NCBI GenBank assembly: GCA_040081395.1
Contig: JBEBGN010000102.1
Coordinates: 1 to 11,012, forward strand
Length of the DNA: 11,012 nt
Reading direction: 5' to 3'
Source: UBA2982 sp040081395
GTDB taxonomy: Bacteria > Gemmatimonadota > Gemmatimonadetes > Longimicrobiales > Gaopeijiaceae
The position numbers and the translations under genes are program-made. Below are positions 1 through 6,786 of this stretch, piece by piece. Under the pieces are notes generated by a model. It was not told where the DNA came from. It was given only the letters and a program-made list of their open reading frames with translations, and searched no databases. Every line of letters begins with the position of its first letter. Position 1 is the stretch's first letter.

Positions 1-51
1 TTCCTAGAGTATCGGCTGGAGGGGCCGAAGGTCCAGCCGATACTCTAGGAA
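1..51. repeat. Perfect 20-bp inverted repeat (hairpin) at the window edge
   Basis: Bases 1-20 are the exact reverse complement of bases 32-51, with an 11-base GC-rich spacer at 21-31. The stem has no mismatch and no T-run follows it on the plus strand. It lies about 40 bases before the response regulator start. It could be a terminator for a gene to the left of the window. It could equally be a fold-back or assembly artefact, because the repeat begins exactly at base 1. The sequence alone cannot decide between these. Confidence 0.85.
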
Positions 52-93
52 GGACCTGCCCCCCCGCCGGTTCTCCTCGGGAGGGTATTGCCT

Positions 94-600
94 GTGCTCG
101 GAAGCGATCCAACGCTGCTGGTGGTCGAGGACGCGCGCCTCGACGCCATGTTGATCAGGGTCGCCGCGCGCAGGGCACTTCCTGGCCTCGACGTTCGCGT
201 CGCTGGGGACGGACGTGAGGGCATTGCGTACCTCGAGGGCCTCCCTCCCTTCCAAGACCGTCGCTCCCACCCGTATCCCGACCTCGTCATCCTGGATCTC
301 CTCATGCCGGAGGTCGACGGCTTCGGCGTTCTCGAGTGGCTTAGAGACCGGAAGGGCGTGCGGAGCGTGCCGGTAGTGGTGCTCACCGCCTCGGTGGATC
401 CGGCCCACCAGGGTCGGTCGATGGACCTCGGGGCGACGGCGTTCCACAAGAAGCCGGGGGATCCGGAGGGGCTCGCCAACGTCGTCCGCACGATCGTCGA
501 GGGACACCTCGGAGGGGAGGCCGAGTCCCGTGCGCTCGCGGAAATCGGCGACTACTCCCGACCCCCTCGTCCGAAGGCCACCTCGGCCGACCGTCGCTGA
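94..600 (+). CDS. Single-domain response regulator (CheY/Rcp1-like receiver)
   Basis: This 168-residue protein is a stand-alone phosphoreceiver domain that should accept a phosphoryl group from a histidine kinase and signal by protein contact, since no DNA-binding or enzymatic output domain follows. With the GTG at 94 as residue 1, the acidic pair is E12-D13, the phosphoacceptor is D68 in VILDLLMP, the switch Thr is T98 in VVLTAS, and the conserved Lys-Pro is K120-P121. The LDLLMPEVDGFGVLEWLR stretch resembles the Rcp1-like receivers often found beside phytochrome-type kinases. I chose GTG 94 because GGGAGG at 79-84 is then 9 bases upstream; an in-frame TTG at 88 would be only 2 to 3 bases from the purine run. 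The last 35 or so residues are polar and probably disordered. No kinase is present in the window, so the partner is unknown. The gene converges on the next one, with 3 bases between their stop codons. Confidence 0.9.
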   Translation: MLGSDPTLLVVEDARLDAMLIRVAARRALPGLDVRVAGDGREGIAYLEGLPPFQDRRSHPYPDLVILDLLMPEVDGFGVLEWLRDRKGVRSVPVVVLTASVDPAHQGRSMDLGATAFHKKPGDPEGLANVVRTIVEGHLGGEAESRALAEIGDYSRPPRPKATSADRR

Positions 601-603
601 ACC

Positions 604-990
604 CTAGGCCCGCCCGACCCGCTCGATGAAGCCGTAGCGGTCGCGTCGCCCGTGGCCGAGGATGACGCCGAGCCCGAGCGGGATGAGCACGAGGGGAAGC
701 CAGACCAGGCCGAGTGCCACGGCGAGATAGCCGAGCACGCTGTGGTGCACCCGGAATCCTCCGACCAGGAACCGGGGATAGTCCTCGCGATCGAGACCGG
801 GCCCGCGTACCAGCCGAGCCCAGACCGCATCGATTCCGAACCCCGCAGCGAACGCGGCGGAAACGAGAGCGCCCCTCGACGCCGCCTGGCGCAGGAAAGC
901 GCGCCGGGTGAGGACCTCCGGGCGCGCCGCGTCGGTAGGATCCTGAGGACCGGAGCCTCCCGACCCGGAACCCCTTATCTTGAGATTCAT
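604..990 (-). CDS. Small membrane protein with a twin-arginine signal
   Basis: The 128-residue product has a long polar Gly/Ser-rich N-region (about 1-25). A Tat-type motif TRRAFLRQA follows (R29-R30) and leads into a hydrophobic stretch at about 38-57. A second, longer hydrophobic segment at about 84-112 contains two prolines and could be one long helix or a hairpin. Before it lies GGFRVHH (H82-H83), and H113 follows it, so several histidines sit near the membrane interface and might bind a metal or cofactor; that is inference. I do not recognise the family. The ATG at 990 is favoured by a GAGGGA ribosome-binding site 2 to 3 bases upstream, and I found no alternative start before the Tat motif. 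The gene is divergent from the secreted rhodanese, with only 24 bases between starts, and converges on the response regulator. Confidence 0.75.
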   Translation of the reverse strand: MNLKIRGSGSGGSGPQDPTDAARPEVLTRRAFLRQAASRGALVSAAFAAGFGIDAVWARLVRGPGLDREDYPRFLVGGFRVHHSVLGYLAVALGLVWLPLVLIPLGLGVILGHGRRDRYGFIERVGRA

Positions 991-1014
991 CGTCCCTCGA
1001 AGAGATACCGAACC

Positions 1015-1461
1015 ATGAGGTTGCTCTCGACGTTCTCGCGCGTGCTCGTGCTGTCCCTCTCGCTCGCCATGCCCGTGCTCGCTCAGGCTCCGACCGCCGG
1101 GCCCGTGGGCCAGCGCGTCCCCGTGCCAGGCGGGGCCTATTGGGACGTCACCCCCCAACAGCTCCAGGGGATGCTCCAGCAGAAGAACTTCCCGCTGATC
1201 AACGTGCATGTCCCCTTCCAGGGCGACCTGCCCCTGACGGACCGCTCGATCCCCTTCGACCAGATCCTAGCGAACCTCACCCAGCTCCCGTCCGACAAGA
1301 ACGCGCCGGTCGTGCTCTACTGCCGGTCAGGCGCGATGAGCATCCAAGCAGCATCCCAGCTCGCGGCCCAGGGATACACCCGCATCTACAACCTGGCGGG
1401 CGGCTTCCGGGCGTGGACCGAGGCGGGCTTCCCGTTGGCTGAGGCCCCCGCTAACCGCTAG
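1015..1461 (+). CDS. Secreted rhodanese-like sulfurtransferase
   Basis: The 148-residue protein begins with a Sec signal peptide (residues 1 to about 25, cleavage likely after AQA), so it acts in the periplasm or outside the cell. The rest is one rhodanese domain. The INVHVPFQGDLPLTD stretch at about 62-76 is the usual substrate-side motif. The active-site loop is C103-RSGAMS with the catalytic cysteine present, and NLAGGFRAWTEAGFP near the C-terminus is the classic end of the fold. Rhodaneses carry a sulfane sulfur as a cysteine persulfide and pass it to thiols or cyanide; the physiological partner here is unknown. An upstream in-frame extension to 652 has no support because the signal peptide starts exactly at this ATG. 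The stop codon overlaps that of the convergent NosR-like gene, so the two transcripts must run into each other. Confidence 0.92.
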   Translation: MRLLSTFSRVLVLSLSLAMPVLAQAPTAGPVGQRVPVPGGAYWDVTPQQLQGMLQQKNFPLINVHVPFQGDLPLTDRSIPFDQILANLTQLPSDKNAPVVLYCRSGAMSIQAASQLAAQGYTRIYNLAGGFRAWTEAGFPLAEAPANR

Positions 1462-3536
1462 CACTGCGATCCGGCGACACCGGCCGGAATACGCGCGCGG
1501 ATCTGGACCAGGCGCGGTCGGATGGCCTCCATGTCGTGCTTGCATACCCCGCTCTTCTCCACGAGTCGGATCTCGCAGTCGTTGCAGCGCACGCACTCCT
1601 TGAAGTCGAGTGCGGGCCCCTCGATCGCGCCCGTCGGGCAGTGCTGCTGGCAGACCTTGCAGTGGTCGCACTGCTCGACGCGCGGAATGCGTCGGAGCGC
1701 GACGAGCGAGCCCAGCGCGAGTGACGCGCCGAGCGGGCAGGCGTACCTGCAATAGAAGCGCGGCACGATCGCGGCGGCCACGAGCAGCGTTCCTGCGATC
1801 CCCCAGAGAAGTGGATCGCGTCCGATGAAGAACACCGTCCCGAACGGCTCGAAGTACTGATACAGACTCGCCTGCGAGCCCGCGATGGCCGGAAGCAGGA
1901 TGATGGCGAGGATGAAGTACTTCGACTTCAGCGCCAACCGGTGCGCCCCCCGGGGTAGCTCGCGCTTGAGGCGCGCCGGCACCAGGCGATCGATGACGTC
2001 CTGGAGGGCGCCGAAGGGGCAGAGGTAGCCGCAGAATACACGCCCCCATAGCAGCAGCGCGAGGGCGGTGAACGCCACCATGATCAGGAGCGGCAGGTCG
2101 CTCGTGATGGCGGACGGCCCCACCCAAATGAGCCCCGTGACATGGGAGATGGAGAGGAAGCCCCCGTCCAGCCAACCGAGCACGACGAGCGTGGTCGAGA
2201 GGGATACCCACCGGAGCGCGGCGTTCTTCGTGAGGAACGCCAGCATGGCGAGCGTGAGCACGAGCAGGGTCCACCCCACGCGCGACCACGAAGCGGAGGC
2301 GAGCAGCCCGGCGTCCTGCTCGTCGGCGGCGGCCAAGTCGGTGAAGTCGAACTGGACCAGCTGGTCCGAAGGTGGCGACGCGGGCGCAACGACCGCAGGC
2401 GCTTCCGCGATGGGTGCCGTCTCGACGGTCGGCATGGGGGTCGGCGCCGGAGGTGCTTCTGGCGCTGAAGACGACGCAGCGGCCGGAGCGGACGCTGCGA
2501 GCTCGGCCTCCCGCGCGAGCGAAGACTGGCTCGTGTACGCGACCCGAAACGCGCCCAAGTCCGGCCGGCCCCGGTCGAACACGAACGTGAGCGGCGCGGT
2601 GATGTCCACCCGATCGGCGTCCAGCAGGAGGGCCCCTGCCTGACTCGACTCCTCGAGGAGCAGACCTCCGCCGGGCACACCCACGGTGACCACGTCCTCG
2701 GCTGGCACCGGCGTCGCCTTCCCACCCTGCTCGATCGACCACCCGTCCTTGAGAGGGGCCTGAAAGCCGGTGCCATCGACCGCGTAGAGGACCACGATAG
2801 GCGCGCCGCCGCGACGCTCTACCGCGGCGAGGATGCTCTGATACATGCGGCCCACCATGTGCACGCCGAACGAGTCGCTCGGGACATGGAGCAGCGACAC
2901 GCTGAAGGGGGCCCGACCCTCCTGCACCACCGACATAGTCACCGCGACCTCGCGCTGGCGCATCTCGTACCACGTCATCGCCTCGAGCTCGGCGTCCGAC
3001 AGCAGCGATGATGCGCCCGGTTCGCGGACAGCGTACGCGAGCGCGACGCGGCGCGCGGCGTCCCGGACACCGCGTGCAAGTGCGCGCACCGAGATCGTGA
3101 CCTGCGAGATCCCGTCGATGTCCTGGTTGACCCGGAACCGCTCGGCGACATGCTTGCCCGTGAACTGGTCGAGCAGCCACGGATCAGAGAGGAAGTCCCC
3201 CCAGTCGTACCTGCGGCTCTCGCGGTAGTCGGTCACGCGCACACCGGTGAGCAGTCCCTCGGGCGTCATCCCCACCAAGGCACGGACGGGTCCGCTGTAA
3301 CCATCCACCTCGGGCGGGAAGTCGGATGTGATGAACACGTAGCCGACGAGCGAGTCGCCCGAGAACGCCCGACGCACGGGCGGGTCTCCTTCCGCGCGCT
3401 CGAAGCGGTCGGCGCCCGGCATGACTTCGGCGAGCAGGGCCGCGCGGACCTCGGCGATGTCCTGCGCCGCCGTGGGATTCGCGAAGAATGCGAGTCCCAC
3501 GGCGACTAGGAGCGCCGGGCCGAGCTTACGGCACAT
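1458..3536 (-). CDS. NosR/NirI-like FMN-binding, iron-sulfur membrane protein
   Basis: The 692-residue protein has the NosR/NirI layout. A signal peptide (1 to about 24) is followed by a periplasmic FMN-binding domain (about 60-170) with the flavinylation-like segment DGISQVT, D141 to T147. Then come a second periplasmic region (about 190-335) and an Ala/Pro-rich linker (about 345-390). The membrane core (about 418-615) carries two CxxxCP motifs, C502GYLCP and C596RYACP. The cytoplasmic tail has two 4Fe-4S motifs: C623-C626-C629-C633P and C648-C651-C654 with a distant C665. NosR and NirI are thought to move electrons from the quinol pool across the membrane to periplasmic reductases; the acceptor here is unknown and no nos or nir gene is in view. 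The flavinylation motif is degenerate, with Gln-Val where Gly-Ala is usual. The ATG at 3536 has AGGA 8 bases upstream, embedded in the stop codon of the hydrolase gene, so the two are probably translationally coupled. Confidence 0.9.
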   Translation of the reverse strand: MCRKLGPALLVAVGLAFFANPTAAQDIAEVRAALLAEVMPGADRFERAEGDPPVRRAFSGDSLVGYVFITSDFPPEVDGYSGPVRALVGMTPEGLLTGVRVTDYRESRRYDWGDFLSDPWLLDQFTGKHVAERFRVNQDIDGISQVTISVRALARGVRDAARRVALAYAVREPGASSLLSDAELEAMTWYEMRQREVAVTMSVVQEGRAPFSVSLLHVPSDSFGVHMVGRMYQSILAAVERRGGAPIVVLYAVDGTGFQAPLKDGWSIEQGGKATPVPAEDVVTVGVPGGGLLLEESSQAGALLLDADRVDITAPLTFVFDRGRPDLGAFRVAYTSQSSLAREAELAASAPAAASSSAPEAPPAPTPMPTVETAPIAEAPAVVAPASPPSDQLVQFDFTDLAAADEQDAGLLASASWSRVGWTLLVLTLAMLAFLTKNAALRWVSLSTTLVVLGWLDGGFLSISHVTGLIWVGPSAITSDLPLLIMVAFTALALLLWGRVFCGYLCPFGALQDVIDRLVPARLKRELPRGAHRLALKSKYFILAIILLPAIAGSQASLYQYFEPFGTVFFIGRDPLLWGIAGTLLVAAAIVPRFYCRYACPLGASLALGSLVALRRIPRVEQCDHCKVCQQHCPTGAIEGPALDFKECVRCNDCEIRLVEKSGVCKHDMEAIRPRLVQIRARIPAGVAGSQC

Positions 3537-3544
3537 CTGTACGG

Positions 3545-3549
3545 TCCTA
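3545..3549 (-). promoter_or_regulatory. Ribosome-binding site overlapping the upstream stop codon
   Basis: Read on the minus strand, TAGGA contains both the TAG stop of the hydrolase gene (3549-3547) and the AGGA ribosome-binding site of the NosR-like gene, 8 bases before its ATG. This supports the start at 3536. It also suggests that ribosomes finishing the hydrolase can re-initiate on the next gene. Confidence 0.75.
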
Positions 3550-4449
3550 ATGGTGGTCGAGGATCCCGTTGTCGGTCAGGAAGCGCTGGATGGTGTTGAA
3601 GATCTCCACCGTCTGCTCCCGCGTGAAGCCGCCGTGCGCTCCGCCCGGCACGGTATGCAGCTCGTGCTTCGCGCCGGCTGCCTCGAGGGCCGCATGCAGA
3701 CGAACTGCGTGCGAGTACGGCACGGTCACGTCCGCATCCCCGTGGATGGTGAGGATGGGCGGCAGATCGCGGCGCACATAGGTGAGCGGGCTCACCCGCT
3801 CGGCGACCTCGAAGCGGTCGGGCATGCCGCCGAACCACTCGACCACCGCGTTCTGACGATTCGGACCTTCGAGCTGGTCTCCCAAGTCGGTCGGTCCGTA
3901 CCAGTCGACGATCGCGGCAACGGAGAGCGCCTCGTTACCCGGGCAGCGGTCGTCGAGACCGGCCTCGGGCGTGAGCATGCCGGTCATGAGCGAGAGGTGC
4001 CCCCCCGCAGAGTGCCCGGTGGTGACGATGCGCGTCGTGTCGAATCGGTACTGCTGCGCGTTGCGCACGACCCAGCGGAGGGCGCAGCGCGCGTCCTCGA
4101 CCGCGCCCGGAGCGAGTGAGGTTCGCCCGAGCCGATAGCCGACGTTGACCACCGCCCATCCCATCTCCAGGTACGGGAGGATGTTCAGCACGCTCGCGTC
4201 CTTACTCCCCCGCACCCAGAACCCGCCGTGGAAGTACATCAGAACGGGCGTCGCCGCGGTCGCGTTGCGAGGCACATAGAGGTCCAGCCGGCTCTCGTAT
4301 CCCTCGGCCGTCAGATAGGTGATGTCCGGCGTGATCTGGTACTGGTTCGGGGCGTAGGCCGCCCAGGCGGCCGACGAGCTGAGCTGAGACTGGGCGGCGG
4401 CCGGGCTGAGCGCGGCCAGCGCCAACAAGAGCATGGACGATCTCTTCAC
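3547..4449 (-). CDS. Secreted alpha/beta hydrolase (esterase/lipase-like)
   Basis: With the GTG at 4449 as start the product has 300 residues and a good signal peptide, MKRSSMLLLALAALSPAAAQ, so it should be periplasmic or secreted. The fold is the BD-FAE/hormone-sensitive-lipase type of carboxylesterase: oxyanion-hole motif HGGF at 74-77, nucleophile S147 in GHSAGG, a likely acid D240 in HGDAD, and H272 in GGAHGGF. It probably hydrolyses small esters; the substrate cannot be read from sequence. GTG 4449 is preferred because GGAG sits 6 to 7 bases upstream and the Lys-Arg n-region is included; the internal ATG at 4434 has a weaker site and loses the basic residues. The reading frame stays open far upstream, but that part runs through the MFS gene in another frame and is not coding. 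It lies directly upstream of and is probably co-transcribed with the NosR-like gene. Confidence 0.9.
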   Translation of the reverse strand: MKRSSMLLLALAALSPAAAQSQLSSSAAWAAYAPNQYQITPDITYLTAEGYESRLDLYVPRNATAATPVLMYFHGGFWVRGSKDASVLNILPYLEMGWAVVNVGYRLGRTSLAPGAVEDARCALRWVVRNAQQYRFDTTRIVTTGHSAGGHLSLMTGMLTPEAGLDDRCPGNEALSVAAIVDWYGPTDLGDQLEGPNRQNAVVEWFGGMPDRFEVAERVSPLTYVRRDLPPILTIHGDADVTVPYSHAVRLHAALEAAGAKHELHTVPGGAHGGFTREQTVEIFNTIQRFLTDNGILDHH

Positions 4450-4541
4450 GAATGTCTCCGGGGTTCGGGGCCGCGACCTGGGCGGCAACTTCTTCAACGT
4501 GCGCGCCCCGCGGCCGTCGCGCAAAGTGCATTCGCGAGCCG

Positions 4542-5789
4542 TCAGGCTTCTCGGTCCTCGAGCTCGAGCCGGCGCATGGAGGGCGATAGCGCACCCGTGA
4601 GCACCACGATCAGCATGGTCATGGTTCCGCCGAAGACCACCGCCGGCACCGTGCCCATCAGCCGCGCGGTCACTCCGCTCTCGAACGCGCCGAGCTCGTT
4701 CGACGAACCCACGAACATCGAGTTTACCGCCGCTACCCTCCCCCGCATCGCATCGGGCGTGCGCAGCTGGAGGATGGTCTGCCGAATGACGACGCTGATC
4801 CCGTCCGCGACCCCGCTCACGAGGAGCGCGAGCACCGAAACCCAGAAGATCGTCGAGAGGCCGAAGACGACGATGCAAGCTCCGAACACGAACACCGACG
4901 CGAGCAGCTTGATGCCCGCGCGGTGGTTCAGCGGAAAGTGCGCCACGGTCATCATGACTGCGAAGGACCCGACCGCGGGCGCGGCTCGGAGTACCCCGAA
5001 CCCCACCGACCCCACGTCGAGTATGTCCTGCGCGAAAACCGGCAGTAGCGCCACGGCGCCTCCCAGCAGCACCGCGAACATGTCGAGGGTCAGCGCGCCG
5101 AGCACCTCCTTCGTGCGGAACACGAACGCGAGCCCTTCGCGCAGGCTCTCCACGATCGACTCGTTCTGCGAAGGGTCCGGTGTCGCCTTGCGGCCGATGC
5201 GCACCAGCAGAGCGATCGCCAAGAGCGCGCAGACTGCGACCGCGAGAAGGGACCAGTGCACGCCCAGCCAAACGATGGACAGGCCACCCAAAGCGGGTCC
5301 CAGCACCGCGCCCATCTGCCAGGCGCTGCTGCTCCAGGTGGCGGCGTTGGTGTAGTGCGCACGCGGAATGACCTGGCCGAACAGCGCGAACACCGTCGGG
5401 CCGAGAAACGCACGCACGATCCCGCCCAAGAACACCAACAGGTAGATCAGGCCGACCGTGACCCGGACCGGAAGTCCGCCCTGGATGCCCGGCCAGGTGA
5501 CCAGGAACATGCCCGAGCTGACGACCAGGAACCCCGCGATGCATTTGAGCAACAGGTCGCGCTTCTCCGACCGGTCGACAAAGTGCCCCGCCAGCAAGGC
5601 AAGGGAGATCGCGGGGATCACCTCCGCCAGGCCGATCAGGCCCAGCGACAGGGGATCGCGCGTGAGGGTGTAGATCTCCCACTCGATGACCACGAACTGC
5701 ATGGCCCACGAGAAGACCAGGAGGAACCGGATCGCCAGGAAGTGCCGGAACTCCGGGAACCGCAGCGCGGCGTAGGCGTCGTTGGCCAT
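4542..5789 (-). CDS. MFS transporter, EntS-like (MFS_3) exporter family
   Basis: The 415-residue protein is almost entirely hydrophobic, with about 12 predicted membrane helices. The Major Facilitator motif A between helices 2 and 3 is visible as GHFVDRSEKR (about 68-77). The late segment with TPDAMRGRVAAVNSMF followed by ELGAFESGV is typical of the MFS_3 group that includes the enterobactin exporter EntS, which supports export of a small molecule by proton antiport. The substrate is unknown and no siderophore biosynthesis genes are present. The ATG at 5789 begins the standard short N-terminus, but there is no clear ribosome-binding site next to it; the nearest GAGAGG is about 25 bases away. 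No better in-frame start is visible. It is divergent from the M15 peptidase and lies 92 bases upstream of the hydrolase on the same strand. Confidence 0.9.
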   Translation of the reverse strand: MANDAYAALRFPEFRHFLAIRFLLVFSWAMQFVVIEWEIYTLTRDPLSLGLIGLAEVIPAISLALLAGHFVDRSEKRDLLLKCIAGFLVVSSGMFLVTWPGIQGGLPVRVTVGLIYLLVFLGGIVRAFLGPTVFALFGQVIPRAHYTNAATWSSSAWQMGAVLGPALGGLSIVWLGVHWSLLAVAVCALLAIALLVRIGRKATPDPSQNESIVESLREGLAFVFRTKEVLGALTLDMFAVLLGGAVALLPVFAQDILDVGSVGFGVLRAAPAVGSFAVMMTVAHFPLNHRAGIKLLASVFVFGACIVVFGLSTIFWVSVLALLVSGVADGISVVIRQTILQLRTPDAMRGRVAAVNSMFVGSSNELGAFESGVTARLMGTVPAVVFGGTMTMLIVVLTGALSPSMRRLELEDREA

Positions 5790-5866
5790 GGGGTGCGGGA
5801 GGATGTAGGAGCGGACCTCTCCACGCCACCCTTGCGACCTGGGCCGAGAAGTCGGAGCCTGGAAGT
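5790..5866. promoter_or_regulatory. Divergent intergenic region, MFS transporter / M15 peptidase
   Basis: These 77 bases separate the two divergent start codons and must hold, or lie next to, the promoters of both genes. I could not identify a convincing -35/-10 pair on either strand, nor a clear operator repeat. The region is assigned by gene layout only. Confidence 0.35.
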
Positions 5867-6718
5867 ATGGATCTGATCCGGAGACGCCCAGTTCGGTGGG
5901 TCGCGCTCGTGCTCGCCGCCGCCACGGCGGCCGCCATGGCGCGTTCCCCGAGCGTCGCCGACGACCTGCGCGTGCGCGCGTTTCTCGAAGCCTACGGGCC
6001 TCTGATCGACTCGGTGAGGTACCTCGAGGACGACGCGGTCTTCTATCTCCACCTCGGCCGCGAGCCCATCCATTTCCGTGACGGCCGCATGGTGGCCGCC
6101 AGCCGACTCGGTGACGCCGCGTCGTGCGACCCCGGATTTTATCCGTACCCACTGGGGCCCCTGACAGAGGTCCCGCCTCCTCCCCCTGACGAGCTGCCGA
6201 ACTACTGCACGGACGTAATGGAGAGCCTGTGGGGGAAAACCGAGGCCGAGGTCCGTGAGCACGGCCGCTCGGTTCGCTTCCTCGACCATCGCATGTTCCT
6301 GAACGGGTTCCTGGTCGCTCCGCTGGCGGCGGCGGAGGAGCAGATCCTTGACGCCGCGACGACCGATACCGAAGTGGCCGCGTGGATCGCCGGCATGAGC
6401 GTCATGTATTCGCTCGTCACCCGCGACATCGCCGGCACCGACACCCCGAGCCAACACGCGTGGGGACTCGCGTTCGATCTCGTGCCCTCGTCATACGAGG
6501 GCCGGCATGTCTATTGGAGGTGGAGCCGGGCTCTCGACCGAGAAGGATGGTCCCGCATCCCAGTCGAGCAGCGATGGAGCCCACCCGCACGGGTCGTGCA
6601 GATCTTCGAGCAGCACGGCTTCGTGTGGGGCGGCAAGTGGACACTCTTCGACGCCATCCACTTCGAGTACCGGCCCGAAGTCCTAGTCTACAACCGGATG
6701 CTCAGGGACGGACGGTAG
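5867..6718 (+). CDS. Exported M15-type zinc peptidase (D-Ala-D-Ala carboxypeptidase-like)
   Basis: The 283-residue product starts with a basic n-region and a hydrophobic segment (about 10-25), so it is exported or anchored in the membrane. The C-terminal part has the M15 zinc site: S195-QHAWGLAFD with H197 and D204, and WGGKWTLFDAIHFEY with D262 and H265. M15 enzymes cut peptidoglycan stem peptides or act as D-Ala-D-Ala carboxypeptidases, so a role in wall remodelling is likely. About 150 residues before the core (35-190) are not part of the minimal catalytic domain. They include a Pro-rich stretch (103-107) and cysteines C87 and C114, and may form a substrate-binding lobe. The ATG at 5867 has GGAG about 10 bases upstream. 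The gene converges on the coiled-coil lipoprotein gene across a strong hairpin. Confidence 0.87.
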   Translation: MDLIRRRPVRWVALVLAAATAAAMARSPSVADDLRVRAFLEAYGPLIDSVRYLEDDAVFYLHLGREPIHFRDGRMVAASRLGDAASCDPGFYPYPLGPLTEVPPPPPDELPNYCTDVMESLWGKTEAEVREHGRSVRFLDHRMFLNGFLVAPLAAAEEQILDAATTDTEVAAWIAGMSVMYSLVTRDIAGTDTPSQHAWGLAFDLVPSSYEGRHVYWRWSRALDREGWSRIPVEQRWSPPARVVQIFEQHGFVWGGKWTLFDAIHFEYRPEVLVYNRMLRDGR

Positions 6719-6726
6719 GATAGCCG

Positions 6727-6771
6727 CGGGGCTCCGACTCGCTCGGTCCAACCGAACGAGCCGAAGCCCCG
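6727..6771 (-). terminator. Long hairpin at the end of the minus-strand lipoprotein gene
   Basis: Two 21-base arms (6727-6747 and 6751-6771) flank a 3-base loop. On the plus strand three positions are C-A or A-C mismatches (6734/6764, 6737/6761, 6742/6756). On the minus-strand RNA all three become G-U wobbles and the stem is continuous over 21 pairs. This strand bias assigns the structure to the lipoprotein transcript, whose stop codon is 15 bases away. No U-tract follows, so it may protect the 3' end or help another termination mechanism. It probably also separates the convergent peptidase transcript. Confidence 0.75.
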
Positions 6772-6786
6772 ACTCTCGAGCTCCGC

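Noticed and set aside
652..1014. Upstream in-frame extension of the rhodanese
   Set aside because: It runs antisense through the Tat-signal gene, and the Sec signal peptide begins exactly at the ATG at 1015.
1327..3180. A 617-residue minus-strand reading frame over the NosR-like gene
   Set aside because: It is a frame-shifted shadow of the NosR-like gene with Arg/Ala/Gly-rich low-complexity content, while the real frame shows continuous domains and cysteine motifs.
4228..5355. A 375-residue plus-strand reading frame over the hydrolase and MFS genes
   Set aside because: It is antisense to two well-supported genes and its Ser/Thr/Arg-rich sequence matches no family I know.
4450..5937. N-terminal extension of the hydrolase reading frame to nearly 800 residues
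   Set aside because: The extension lies in another frame over the MFS gene, is Arg/Gly/Pro-rich without domain signals, and the true start has a signal peptide and ribosome-binding site at 4449.
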